Positions 7,797-17,381 of a stretch of DNA of 64,000 nt are shown one piece after another. The translations under genes were made by a program, and so were the position numbers. Under the pieces are notes generated by a model that was not told the origin of the DNA, searched no databases, and saw only the letters and a program-made list of their open reading frames with translations. This DNA is from a candidate division FCPU426 bacterium (GTDB lineage Bacteria; Oederibacteriota; Muellerivitia; Muellerivitales; DAHXKG01), in NCBI GenBank assembly GCA_027366525.1, contig DAHXKG010000005.1, positions 154,510 through 218,509 of the forward strand, read 5' to 3'. The first letter of the stretch is position 1. Every line of letters begins with the position of its first letter.

Positions 7797-10019
7797 ATGA
7801 AAATTACGCCTCAATTAATTCAAGACCATGGGTTGAAACCCGATGAATATGAACGAATTGTTCAAATATTAGGTCGAGAACCTAATTTAACTGAATTGGG
7901 GGTGTATTCCGTAATGTGGTCAGAGCATTGTGGATATAAACATTCACGTGCATTACTGAAAAAATTACCAACTCAGGGGAAAAAAGTTTTACAAGGCCCG
8001 GGAGAAAACGCAGGCATTCTTGATGTTGGAAATGGGTGGGCTGTTGTTTTTAAAATTGAAAGTCATAATCATCCTTCAGCAGTTGAGCCTTATCAAGGTG
8101 CTGCGACAGGCGTTGGAGGAATTTTAAGGGACATTTTTACGATGGGAGCTCGCCCGATTGCTATTTTAAACGCATTACGATTTGGCCCATTATCCAACTT
8201 GAAATCACGCCAATTACTAACAGGTGTCATCCGAGGTATAGCTGATTATGGGAATTGTATGGGAATTCCAACCGTTGCCGGTGAAGTTTCATTTGATGAT
8301 TCTTATCTTGATAATTGCTTGGTGAATGCAATGTGTGTGGGTGTGATTCGGCACGATAAGATTATTAAAGGGGTGGCTAGTGGTGTTGAAAATTCAGTGA
8401 TTTATATTGGAGCGACGACAGGGCGAGATGGAATTCATGGAGCAACATTTGCATCGACCGAAATCAGTGAAAAATCGCAAGAGAAGCGCAGTGCAGTTCA
8501 AGTTGCCGATCCGTTTATGGAAAAACTATTGATGGAAGCTACGCTGGAATTAATTGAAAAAAATTTATTAATAGGTATTCAAGACATGGGGGCAGCCGGA
8601 TTAACATGTTCAACGTGTGAAATGGCTAGTCGGGGTAATATGGGTATAGAAATTGATGTTTCAAAAGTACCACTTCGTGAATTAAAAATGAATCCCTATG
8701 AAATTTTGCTTTCTGAATCGCAGGAGCGAATGTTATTAGTAGCTAAACCAGGGTGTGAAGCAGAAATTCATTCCATTCTAAAAAAATGGGATTTAAATGC
8801 AGCAACAATTGGAAAAGTTACAGAAACCGGTTTAATGGTTGTGAAACATGAAGGGGAAAAGGTTGTTGAAGTACCTGCACAATCGCTGACTGATCCACCC
8901 ATGTATCATCCCCAAAAATTAGAGCCAGCGTTTTTAGCCGAATATCGGAGTTTTAGAGAATCAAGTATTCCTGTACCGACAAATTTCAATCAAATTCTTT
9001 TGAGGCTGCTTGCGGATCCAACAATAGCCAGTAAGCAATTTATTTATCAACAATATGATCACATGGTTCAAACAAACACAATTGTTTTGCCAGGATCAGA
9101 TGCAGCAGTCTTGCGAATTAAAGAAACGAATCAGGGATTGGCAATGTCAGTCGATGGTAATGGCATTTATTGTTTATTAAATCCCTATGAAGGTGGAAAA
9201 ATTGCAGTAGCCGAAGCCGCTAGAAACGTTGCTTGTTCAGGTGCGGTTCCCATCGGATTAACGAATTGCTTGAACTTTGGCAATCCAGAAAAGCCAGAAG
9301 TATTTTATATGTTTGAAAAAGTGGTTGAAGGAATGTCGGATGCTTCTGTGGCTTTGGAAATTCCAATTACTGGAGGAAATGTTTCGTTTTATAATGAAAG
9401 TCAACTTGGCCCAATTGACCCAACTCCAATAATTGGAGTCATTGGTGTTTTAGACGATGTTTCGAAACATGTAACTCAATGGTTTAAAAAGAGTGGTGAC
9501 TTAATTTATTTGATTGGGGAAGTAAATGATTTAATTGGTGGGAGTCGGTATCTTCAAGTTGTTCATGGGAAAAAGACAGGGATATGTCCTACAATCGATT
9601 TAAAAAATGCAAAATTACTTTATCAATGTTTAAATGAATTGGCAAACAAGCGATTAATCCAGAGTGCCCATGATTGTTCAGAGGGTGGTTTGGCAGTTGC
9701 GATTAGTGAATGTTGCTTTACTGGGATTGCATGCGGAAAGCCTTTAATAGGTGCGAAAATTAATATGGCTTGGCATGGGCGTATGGATGGAATTTTATTT
9801 GGCGAAAGTCAATCTCGAGTACTTATTTCGTTCTCGCCACAAGAAAAAAAACTCGTGGACCAAATTTTATCAACCTATGGAATGACATTTCAACAAATAG
9901 GTGTAGTTGGCGGTTCTCAACTTTTAATTGAACAGGCGGTTCAAATAGATGTAGAGTATATTGCAGAACAGTTTTTCTCTAGTTTGGAACATCAAGTTAA
10001 CTCAGGAGGTAAGGCGTGA
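7797..10019 (+). CDS. purL: Phosphoribosylformylglycinamidine synthase subunit PurL
   Basis: PurL is the large ATP-dependent subunit converting FGAR to FGAM. At 740 residues it is the short, Gram-positive/archaeal-type PurL, which needs separate PurS and PurQ; both are directly upstream. Visible motifs include [40 protein letters not shown] and, in the second half-repeat, [10 protein letters not shown] and [11 protein letters not shown]. The stop overlaps the purF GTG by 4 nt, suggesting coupled translation. Confidence 0.97.
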   Translation: MKITPQLIQDHGLKPDEYERIVQILGREPNLTELGVYSVMWSEHCGYKHSRALLKKLPTQGKKVLQGPGENAGILDVGNGWAVVFKIESHNHPSAVEPYQGAATGVGGILRDIFTMGARPIAILNALRFGPLSNLKSRQLLTGVIRGIADYGNCMGIPTVAGEVSFDDSYLDNCLVNAMCVGVIRHDKIIKGVASGVENSVIYIGATTGRDGIHGATFASTEISEKSQEKRSAVQVADPFMEKLLMEATLELIEKNLLIGIQDMGAAGLTCSTCEMASRGNMGIEIDVSKVPLRELKMNPYEILLSESQERMLLVAKPGCEAEIHSILKKWDLNAATIGKVTETGLMVVKHEGEKVVEVPAQSLTDPPMYHPQKLEPAFLAEYRSFRESSIPVPTNFNQILLRLLADPTIASKQFIYQQYDHMVQTNTIVLPGSDAAVLRIKETNQGLAMSVDGNGIYCLLNPYEGGKIAVAEAARNVACSGAVPIGLTNCLNFGNPEKPEVFYMFEKVVEGMSDASVALEIPITGGNVSFYNESQLGPIDPTPIIGVIGVLDDVSKHVTQWFKKSGDLIYLIGEVNDLIGGSRYLQVVHGKKTGICPTIDLKNAKLLYQCLNELANKRLIQSAHDCSEGGLAVAISECCFTGIACGKPLIGAKINMAWHGRMDGILFGESQSRVLISFSPQEKKLVDQILSTYGMTFQQIGVVGGSQLLIEQAVQIDVEYIAEQFFSSLEHQVNSGGKA

Positions 10020-11428
10020 CTCAATATTGGAGCGAGGATAAGCCGCATGATCAATGTGGAATTTTTGGCGTGTTTGGACATTCTGAGGCAGCCAAAATTA
10101 CTTACCTAGGATTGCATGCACTCCAACATCGAGGGCAAGAAAGTGCGGGCATTTGTACATTGGATCGGGGGAAACTCCTTTTAAAAAAAGGGATGGGATT
10201 AGTTGCAGATATTTTTGATAAAGGCGAACTTAATCAACTAAGCGGCGAAGTGGCAATTGGTCATGTACGGTATTCCACGACCGGTTCTAGTGAATTGCGA
10301 AATGCACAACCTATTTCTGTTGAATACGCCCGTGGAAATTTATCGATTGCGCACAATGGTAATTTAGTAAATGTAAGACGTATTCGAGATGAACTTGAGG
10401 CTCGTGGTTCCATTTTTTCATCAACCGTGGACTCAGAAATCATTATTCACCTAATGGCTCAATCGGCCGAATCGACTTTAATTGAATCAGTGATTGAATC
10501 ATTGAAGAGTGTCCAGGGTGCATTTTCGCTATTAATTTTATCAGATGAAGGATTGATAGCAGTTCGCGACCCAAATGGATTCAGACCGTTGTGCTTGGGC
10601 AAGTTAGACCAAGCGTGGGTCGTGTCTAGTGAAACTTGTGCCTTTGATATTATTGATGCGAAATATGTGCGGGATATTGAACCAGGGGAAATCCTTTTTA
10701 TCAATGAAAAGGGATTGGTTTCAATGAAACCATTCTCTCATGTTTCATCATCCATGTGCATTTTTGAGTATATATATTTTTCAAGACCCGATTCTAAAAT
10801 TTTTAATACAAGTGTTCAAAAAGTTAGAAAAAAGCTTGGACGTTTATTAGCACAAGAAACTCCCGTTGAAGCGGATATAGTAGTCCCAGTTCCCGATTCA
10901 GCTAATATGGCTGCCACAGGCTATGCGGAGGAATCTAAAATTCCATATGAAACAGGACTAATTCGGAATCATTATATTGGTAGAACGTTTATTGAACCTG
11001 ATCAAGCTATTAGAGATTTTGGGGCACGACTAAAATATAATCCGGTTAGAGAATCTTTAGAAGGCAAGCGCATTGTTCTAATTGATGACTCGATTGTTCG
11101 CGGTACAACAATGCGAAAAATTGTTAAAATGATTCGTGGAGTTGGAGCTAAAGCAATTCACTTGAGAATTGCATCTCCTCCTATTATTTCTCCTTGCTTT
11201 TATGGTATGGATTTTCCAAATCGGAATGAGTTAATAGCATCGTCTCATACATTAATCGAAATTCAAAAATATTTAAAAGTCGATAGTTTTGCCTATCTAT
11301 CTATAGAAGGAATGATGAAGGCGGTTGAGGGAACGCCACCCGGCCATTGTACAGCTTGTTTTACATCTAAGTATCCTATCCCATTTGATGAACAAGTTGA
11401 AAAACATATTCTTGGAACAAAATGCTAA
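10016..11428 (+). CDS. purF: Amidophosphoribosyltransferase PurF
   Basis: PurF commits PRPP to purine synthesis. The 470-residue product starts at a GTG behind a strong AGGAGG. An N-terminal propeptide of 13 residues precedes Cys14 ([10 protein letters not shown]), which becomes the N-terminal nucleophile after processing. The phosphoribosyltransferase motif [13 protein letters not shown] is present. Cysteines in [15 protein letters not shown] and GHCTACF match the four [4Fe-4S] ligands of the Bacillus-type enzyme, so this is probably the oxygen-sensitive iron-sulfur form. A 98-nt gap follows. Confidence 0.97.
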   Translation: MTQYWSEDKPHDQCGIFGVFGHSEAAKITYLGLHALQHRGQESAGICTLDRGKLLLKKGMGLVADIFDKGELNQLSGEVAIGHVRYSTTGSSELRNAQPISVEYARGNLSIAHNGNLVNVRRIRDELEARGSIFSSTVDSEIIIHLMAQSAESTLIESVIESLKSVQGAFSLLILSDEGLIAVRDPNGFRPLCLGKLDQAWVVSSETCAFDIIDAKYVRDIEPGEILFINEKGLVSMKPFSHVSSSMCIFEYIYFSRPDSKIFNTSVQKVRKKLGRLLAQETPVEADIVVPVPDSANMAATGYAEESKIPYETGLIRNHYIGRTFIEPDQAIRDFGARLKYNPVRESLEGKRIVLIDDSIVRGTTMRKIVKMIRGVGAKAIHLRIASPPIISPCFYGMDFPNRNELIASSHTLIEIQKYLKVDSFAYLSIEGMMKAVEGTPPGHCTACFTSKYPIPFDEQVEKHILGTKC

Positions 11429-11526
11429 TCAATTGTTCTGGTATGACGATGTGGCAATTAGGTATTTTTATAAGTTGTTGGATAGCTGAATTCGAATTGA
11501 ATATTACAAATTAAAATTTTAGAACT

Positions 11527-12291
11527 ATGGAATCATTTGCCGCTGTTTTGTTGATTGGTCATGGAAGTAGAGATCTAGCTGCAAATCATGAATTTGAGTC
11601 TTTTGTTAAATTGTATGCATTGATTCATCCGAAATGGAATATTAAACATGCATATGTTAGTTTTGGGAATCCTAAGTTTAAAGAAATAGTCAAAATTTTT
11701 TCATTAAAGCATAATAAACTTTTAATAATTCCCGTTTTTTTATTTCCGGCATATCATGTTAAACAAGACATTCTGAAGGTTTTGCGCCAGCTTAAAAAAG
11801 AAGTACCTGAATTCGAATTTGAAATTACGTTACCAATAGGTATTATGTCGGGATGGATGCCTATAATAATTAGGAATATTCAAGAAGCTCCCTATGACAT
11901 TTTTAAAAAAAACAGAAGCCAAATCCTTTTTGTAGGCATTTCTGGAAGAGTAAATGATTTAAAATCAAAAGCGTATTTTGAAACTTTATGTCAGCAAATT
12001 ACCGATCATTTCCACTTGGAAAAATATCAAGCATGCTTTTTTGATAAGACCAAGCCATTGTTCCCCGATCAATTGGGAAAAAATATTTTTTTAAATATCA
12101 AAAATGTTCTTATCATGCCTTATTTATTATGGGACGGGAAACTGTTTCAGCAAATCCAGAGTGAAATTCAAGGTTTTATCAAGGAGCAACCGCATATCAC
12201 CGTTTATACACTCCCTTGCCTCAGCAAGTATTCTGGATTATTTCAAATGATGGATAATTATCTTCATCAAGATATAAACGAAATAAATTGA
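11527..12291 (+). CDS. CbiX/sirohydrochlorin-chelatase-like protein with degenerate second half
   Basis: The 254 residues are laid out as two tandem CbiX-like half-domains. The first keeps the metal-binding histidines of the family: IGHGSRD (His12) and PVFLFPAYHVKQDI (His77). The second keeps the strand pattern, but the equivalent motifs read VGISGR and MPYLLWDGKLFQ, so both metal-binding His residues are lost. The likely role is cobalt or iron insertion into a tetrapyrrole, with the second half structural, but a purely structural or altered function is possible. No other tetrapyrrole gene is in the window. The following 262 bases to the next gene hold no feature I can support. Confidence 0.7.
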   Translation: MESFAAVLLIGHGSRDLAANHEFESFVKLYALIHPKWNIKHAYVSFGNPKFKEIVKIFSLKHNKLLIIPVFLFPAYHVKQDILKVLRQLKKEVPEFEFEITLPIGIMSGWMPIIIRNIQEAPYDIFKKNRSQILFVGISGRVNDLKSKAYFETLCQQITDHFHLEKYQACFFDKTKPLFPDQLGKNIFLNIKNVLIMPYLLWDGKLFQQIQSEIQGFIKEQPHITVYTLPCLSKYSGLFQMMDNYLHQDINEIN

Positions 12292-12553
12292 GCATATTCT
12301 AGAACTTAAGACATCGAGGATGGTATTTGGGCGAAAGGGTTTTATGAAGAGTGTAAAGTCATCCGAAAAATTCGTTCGGGGTAACTACGTTTAAGAATTT
12401 TTATGCTGAGGAAGTAATTTTTTCAAAAAAATGAAATTTTTAATTGTTCTCAACTTGGTTTAAAGCGTCCACGATTGTTTTAAAAATGTAAATACTTAAA
12501 AAAGTTAATGTACAATGTATTAATTTAATAAATCCAGAATTGAGCGGAATAAA

Positions 12554-13504
12554 ATGTTCAAAAAAAATAAAATTTTAGTTTTTTTTATTATTTTGGGATT
12601 TGCTCATATAAGTTTGTTAAAAGCAAACGAACTCTCGGATTTTAATTACTTATATAAACAGGGAGCTCGCTATTTTCACAAACAAAAGTGGACCCGTTCG
12701 AAAAAATATTTTTTAGCAGCAAATCAATTAATGGGAAATCAAAAAAGTGTTTTTCAATCGCTGGGGGCTTGCGAGTATCATTTGGGGAATTTTAAAAAAG
12801 CGATTCAATTTTATGAAAAAGCGTATGAGATCCATCCGGATCTATATTTAAAAAGAGTTATTGAGATATTAAAACAGAAGGTAGCTAGAATGATTTATTC
12901 TATTCACCGCTGGCAATTTCCCATATATGTTGGCGTTTTTTTGGAAAATCAATCAGTGAATTTCAATCAAAAGTATGGCAGTGTTTTAGGAATTCCAAAT
13001 AGTCCAATCAATTTTAGTATTCCCAATATTAGTTCTGCAATCGGTTGGGGAATTTCATTAACTGCGTGTAATCTTAGTAAGGGCTTGAGAAATGCTTCAT
13101 TAGAGATTAGTTATCAAGAAGAAGAACATTCAGACAAATACTTGAATTTAAGTGGGACCTCATTCAATCAAATGATCCAATTGAATTTTGAATATATTTT
13201 TTATCGCTGGAGGGTTTTATCACCATATTTTTTAATTGGCATGGCTTACAATAATAACCTTGTGCGTGGAGCATCTGAACAAGGCACTCAGAATGTTAAT
13301 GAGGTATTCCAAGGAATGGGGGGGGAATTAGGTGCAGGTTTTAAGAAGCATCTTTTTAATCGATTTGATTTAAATTTGGAAATTATGTATGAAATAATTA
13401 ATGCTTTTCAAGTCAGTACTGCACCCACTGGTTCAGTTGGAATTAGTCCAACATTGCTTGAAGCCGGTTTGGAAATTAAAGCAGGAATTTTAGTTGGAAT
13501 TTAA
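12554..13504 (+). CDS. Secreted TPR plus predicted outer-membrane beta-barrel protein
   Basis: The function is not recognised. The 316-residue product begins with a signal peptide (KKNK, a hydrophobic stretch, then probable cleavage near LLKA-NE at about residue 24). Two TPR-like helical repeats follow (about residues 34-103, including the LGNFKKAIQFYEKAYEIHP unit). From about 115 to the end, alternating hydrophobic/aromatic strands with glycine turns (LNFEYIFYRWRVLSPYFLIGMAY, truncated here to its pattern) suggest a small outer-membrane barrel. It sits alone between the CbiX-like gene and purM. A periplasmic TPR on a barrel could dock envelope partners; this is inference only. Confidence 0.6.
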   Translation: MFKKNKILVFFIILGFAHISLLKANELSDFNYLYKQGARYFHKQKWTRSKKYFLAANQLMGNQKSVFQSLGACEYHLGNFKKAIQFYEKAYEIHPDLYLKRVIEILKQKVARMIYSIHRWQFPIYVGVFLENQSVNFNQKYGSVLGIPNSPINFSIPNISSAIGWGISLTACNLSKGLRNASLEISYQEEEHSDKYLNLSGTSFNQMIQLNFEYIFYRWRVLSPYFLIGMAYNNNLVRGASEQGTQNVNEVFQGMGGELGAGFKKHLFNRFDLNLEIMYEIINAFQVSTAPTGSVGISPTLLEAGLEIKAGILVGI

Positions 13505-13551
13505 GATTCAAATAAAAGTAAAATAAGTTTCATTATTGAAGGGAGAAATAA

Positions 13552-14586
13552 TTGAAAACCTATTCATATGACGATGCAGGTGTGAATATTGACGCTGGCA
13601 ATGAAGCCGTACAGCGGATAAAAAAAGTAGTTAAAGAGACATTTAATCCTTGTGTTTTAAGTGATATCGGATTATTTGGAGGATTATTTGAATTAAACTC
13701 ACATGAATATCAACATCCAGTTTTAGTAAGTTCAACCGATGGCGTTGGAACTAAAACAAAAATTGCGCATGAAATGAAAAAATATTTTTCACTGGGACAA
13801 GATATTGTTGGACATTCAATTAATGACATCTTAGTTCAAGGTGCAAAGCCCTTGTTTTTTTTAGATTATATTGGTTCCTCACATATTCAACCTCAAATTG
13901 TCGAAGAGATTGTTTTAGGAATGGTTAAAACGTGCAAAAGTGTTAATTTAGCTTTAATCGGGGGTGAAACCGCTGAAATGCCATCAATTTATGTGGAAGG
14001 CGATTATGATATTGTTGGAACCATTATTGGTGTTGTTGATAAATCAAAAATTATACGCGGTGAAAAAGTAATTCCAAGTGATATTTGTATAGGACTTCCA
14101 TCTGTTTCGTTGCACACGAATGGCTATTCATTAGCTCGAAAATTAGTTAAAGAAGTAGCTGGGTTGGAGTATACCGATTATGTGGAGGAGATAAAAGGAA
14201 TCATCGGAGAAAATCTTTTAATTCCACATAAACATTATTTTAACGAAATTTTTCCTATTCTTAATCAAGTAGAAGTAAAGGCAATGGCACATATTACCGG
14301 GGGTGGAATTTTGGAAAACCCGCCACGCGTTTTGCCTGACAATTGCCGCATTCGTTTGAGAAAGAATTCGTGGGTAGTTCCTCCAATATTTTCCTGGTTG
14401 GTCAAATTGGGAAAGTTATCGGAGTATGAAGCATATCGAACGTTGAATATGGGTATTGGGATGCTGCTGATTGTGTCAAAGGATAGTTTTTTGCAAGCCG
14501 TTGAACTGTTAAAACAAAATCAAGCAGAGCCTTACGTAATTGGGGAAGTGATTCAAGGAGAGAAGGGCGTTGAACTTATAAATTAA
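13552..14586 (+). CDS. purM: Phosphoribosylformylglycinamidine cyclo-ligase PurM
   Basis: PurM (AIR synthetase) closes the imidazole ring of FGAM using ATP. The 344 residues include the family start YDDAGVNIDAGN, the loop STDGVGTKTKIA, GQDIVGHSINDI, and GGETAEMP. The TTG start at 13552 is preceded by GAAGGGAG. The gene is separated from purF by two non-purine genes and from purN by a large membrane protein gene. Confidence 0.97.
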   Translation: MKTYSYDDAGVNIDAGNEAVQRIKKVVKETFNPCVLSDIGLFGGLFELNSHEYQHPVLVSSTDGVGTKTKIAHEMKKYFSLGQDIVGHSINDILVQGAKPLFFLDYIGSSHIQPQIVEEIVLGMVKTCKSVNLALIGGETAEMPSIYVEGDYDIVGTIIGVVDKSKIIRGEKVIPSDICIGLPSVSLHTNGYSLARKLVKEVAGLEYTDYVEEIKGIIGENLLIPHKHYFNEIFPILNQVEVKAMAHITGGGILENPPRVLPDNCRIRLRKNSWVVPPIFSWLVKLGKLSEYEAYRTLNMGIGMLLIVSKDSFLQAVELLKQNQAEPYVIGEVIQGEKGVELIN

Positions 14587-14681
14587 AATTTTAAAGTTGT
14601 TGTTTTAAATAGAATTAAACCTGCAATTTATTTTTTTAAAAATGAAGAACCAATAGAAAATATTGGAAGGATGCTCTAATC

Positions 14682-16763
14682 GTGAATGAACAGAACGCTT
14701 CAATATCAGGCTGGAAGTTGGCTATTGAGCGAGCACCATTGTTTTTATCGGTTATATTGCTATTTGCTTTACCGATAATGACTCAATTAAAAGATGCCAA
14801 TCCAATATACATAAAAAATATTTTAACAAATATTTTAATTCCATTGATCATTGAATTTTGGATTATCAATATAGCAATTTCTAAAAAGCTGATTTTTATT
14901 CGAACTCCGACGTTAATATGGATAGGACTTTGGCTGGGATGGAGTATTTTGAGTAATACGGTTTCGCCTTATCCACAGGTGGCATGGCATAATTTTATTG
15001 AATTTTTAAATCAGCCATTATGGTATTTAGGTTTAATTGCAACGTGTTTGGAATTATGGAAATATGAAAATTTATTAATAACTTTTTTAGTTTCGTCAAT
15101 ATGGACGGCAGTTTGGGCCATAGTCCAATTCATGGGCATTTTGAAGGATCCATGGACAGTTATTGTAAAAAATGAATTTAATGGAAGAGTGGTTGCTGGA
15201 TTAGGAAATCCTGATTTTTTGGCAGCTTATTTATTATTATCGTGGCCATTTCTCATGCACTTTTTTTTCCGCGAGTCCAATAAGATTTTAAAGATGCTTC
15301 TTTTTTTGCTTATTATTATTTTTTTTATGGCGGAAATAGACACGCAAAGCAAGGCGGGATATTTAGGTGTATGGTGTGAATTAATTGTCTATTTTTTGTT
15401 TATGATTTTCAAAGATCGAAGTCATTTTAAAAAAATAAAGTGGATATTAATGATTGCCGCAATACTCGGATTGATGACTTTTATATCCCCTATTCGCCGT
15501 CGATTGTTGAGATTAGATAATGGCTCTAGTTCATCAGTGTCATTTCGTAAGTTAGTGTGGACTGGAACAGTAAAAATGATTTCGAAGAGACCAATATTGG
15601 GATGGGGGAGCGGCACATTCAAAACAGGCTTCCCTCAATTTTGTCCACAGGCACTTATGATGCATCAAACACAATACAGTTATGAAGTTAATCATGCTCA
15701 TAATTTTATACTCGAATGGGTTGCAGAAACAGGATGGATCGGGTTGCTTTTCCTTATCGGTATTATTAGTACCATTTTCTATCAGTGGTGGAAGTTATAT
15801 TCAGGTAATTATATACCTGTTAGTTTTGCTGCAGCGGCATTCGCCGTATTAATCGGTATTGGTGTAGATAATCTGTTTGATATGAATAGTTTTTTGCCTT
15901 CAACATATGTTCCAATAATTTTCATATCTGCTCTTCCGGTAGGGCTGTCGCAACGATTTTATTCTTTACCAAAATTTTGGATAAAAAAAACAGAAATAAA
16001 TCTATCCAAGGTAAAGGTTTTACTTTGGGTTATTGTAATTGTTGGAGGAATATGGATTCTTAAGAATACTCAAGCGGGATTTCAAAAAATGGAAGCCAAC
16101 CGCTTTTTGAAACGGGCCATAATTTTTTCTAGAAAATGTGAATGGAATCATGCCATTCAGGAATATCATGAGGCAATTAAACTAAACCCTCACAATTTGG
16201 AAGACATGTATTTTTTAGGCTCGGCTTATTATGATCGAAATAAATTGGGTGATAATCATAAAGCATATTTTTGGTTTGAAAACGTGATTAAAATTAATCC
16301 AAATTATCTTTTAATCCATTATAAGCTTTCTCGGCTTTTCCATCGATTAAACCAAAAAAATGCAGCATTGATTCAGATGCAAAAAGCAGTTGCCTTAAAT
16401 CCTAAAATAGTTTTTAAATTAAAAAAATTCAAATTGGCGAATTTATATGCGGAAAAAGATCATTTTAAAAAATCATTTGCTTTATTTCAAAATTTACAGA
16501 AAGATTACCCAAATTGTTTTCCAATATTATTGAATTATGGAAATGTTCTTTTCCGATTGGGCGATTTAGTTCATGCATTACATGATTATCGCCAAGCTTT
16601 AAAGGTCGATTCGAATTCATTGTCGGCGAGTCTTGATTTTGGGTATGCGGCATATCGGTTACATGATCATGCAGCGTTAAGTTGGATTGAACAAAAAATT
16701 AAACTTCAATTTAATAATCAAAATGAGGTTAAAGTGTTTTTAAATTATGTCCAAAAAAAATAA
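14682..16763 (+). CDS. O-antigen ligase/polymerase-like (Wzy_C) membrane protein with C-terminal TPR domain
   Basis: This large inner-membrane protein of 693 residues starts at GTG. About a dozen hydrophobic segments occupy residues 15-460. The periplasmic-loop signature of the O-antigen ligase (WaaL)/Wzy_C family is visible: GLGNPDFLAAYL (about 172), ILGWGSGTF (about 303) and VNHAHNFILEWVAETG, with the conserved His. From about residue 475 to the end there are TPR repeats (for example WNHAIQEYHEAIKLNPHN and LFRLGDLVHALHDYRQALKVD). Family members join O-antigen or other glycans to lipid or protein acceptors. It overlaps the purN start by 17 nt, so it is embedded in the purine transcription unit. 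Ligase, polymerase or protein O-glycosylase cannot be distinguished here. Confidence 0.75.
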   Translation: MNEQNASISGWKLAIERAPLFLSVILLFALPIMTQLKDANPIYIKNILTNILIPLIIEFWIINIAISKKLIFIRTPTLIWIGLWLGWSILSNTVSPYPQVAWHNFIEFLNQPLWYLGLIATCLELWKYENLLITFLVSSIWTAVWAIVQFMGILKDPWTVIVKNEFNGRVVAGLGNPDFLAAYLLLSWPFLMHFFFRESNKILKMLLFLLIIIFFMAEIDTQSKAGYLGVWCELIVYFLFMIFKDRSHFKKIKWILMIAAILGLMTFISPIRRRLLRLDNGSSSSVSFRKLVWTGTVKMISKRPILGWGSGTFKTGFPQFCPQALMMHQTQYSYEVNHAHNFILEWVAETGWIGLLFLIGIISTIFYQWWKLYSGNYIPVSFAAAAFAVLIGIGVDNLFDMNSFLPSTYVPIIFISALPVGLSQRFYSLPKFWIKKTEINLSKVKVLLWVIVIVGGIWILKNTQAGFQKMEANRFLKRAIIFSRKCEWNHAIQEYHEAIKLNPHNLEDMYFLGSAYYDRNKLGDNHKAYFWFENVIKINPNYLLIHYKLSRLFHRLNQKNAALIQMQKAVALNPKIVFKLKKFKLANLYAEKDHFKKSFALFQNLQKDYPNCFPILLNYGNVLFRLGDLVHALHDYRQALKVDSNSLSASLDFGYAAYRLHDHAALSWIEQKIKLQFNNQNEVKVFLNYVQKK

Positions 16764-17349
16764 AAATATTGCGGTTTTTGCATCAGGCAATGGATCCAAT
16801 CTTCAAGCATTAATTGATGCGGAAAAAAGGGAAATCTTCTCTGGAAAAATTCAATTGATATTCTCAAATATTGCAACCGCTTATGCCTTAGAACGTGCTA
16901 AGCTTCACCATATCAAATCGTTTTGTTTGGAATCGAAGACTTTTCAGGGGACGCCAAATCAATTTGATGCTGAAATTTTAGCTGTTTGTGTGAAAGAAAA
17001 AATCGACTTAATTTGCTTAGCTGGATATCTTAAAATTTTAAGCTCGGTATTAATTAATCAGTATTTTAAAAGAATTATTAATATTCATCCGTCTTTGTTG
17101 CCTAAGTATGGGGGCAAAGGTTTTTATGGACATTTTGTACATGAAGCTGTTATAAAAAATCACGAAAAAGAATCAGGCGCAACAGTGCATTTTGTGACAC
17201 TTGAACCAGATCAAGGTTCAATTATTCTTCAAAAAAAAATTGCGGTAGATGTTAATGATACGCCGGAAATATTAGCTCAAAGAGTGTTAAAGATCGAACA
17301 TGAAATTTATCCTGAGGCCGTTAGACTTTTTTGTGATGATGAGGTGTAG
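16747..17349 (+). CDS. purN: Phosphoribosylglycinamide formyltransferase PurN
   Basis: PurN transfers formyl from 10-formyl-THF to GAR. The 200-residue product has the family start NIAVFASGNGSNLQALI, the catalytic INIHPSLLPKYGG segment (Asn and His) and the EPDQGSIILQ segment with the catalytic Asp. Its ATG lies inside the end of the O-antigen-ligase-like gene (17-nt overlap), so translation is probably coupled. purH follows after 32 nt. Confidence 0.96.
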   Translation: MSKKNKNIAVFASGNGSNLQALIDAEKREIFSGKIQLIFSNIATAYALERAKLHHIKSFCLESKTFQGTPNQFDAEILAVCVKEKIDLICLAGYLKILSSVLINQYFKRIINIHPSLLPKYGGKGFYGHFVHEAVIKNHEKESGATVHFVTLEPDQGSIILQKKIAVDVNDTPEILAQRVLKIEHEIYPEAVRLFCDDEV

Positions 17350-17381
17350 AAAATTTGTCGTAATTTGAAAAGAGGAAAAAT

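Noticed and set aside
12000..12540. Search for tRNA, rRNA, CRISPR or insertion-sequence signals here and in all other gaps
   Set aside because: No tRNA T-loop-like segments, regularly spaced repeats, terminal inverted repeats or transposase-like ORFs were seen in any gap of the window.
12292..12553. 262-base gap before the TPR/barrel gene with a CCGAA/TTCGG hairpin and a TACAAT box
   Set aside because: The hairpin is too short, no good -35 pairs with the box, and the only ORFs are about 20 codons, so no feature is supported.
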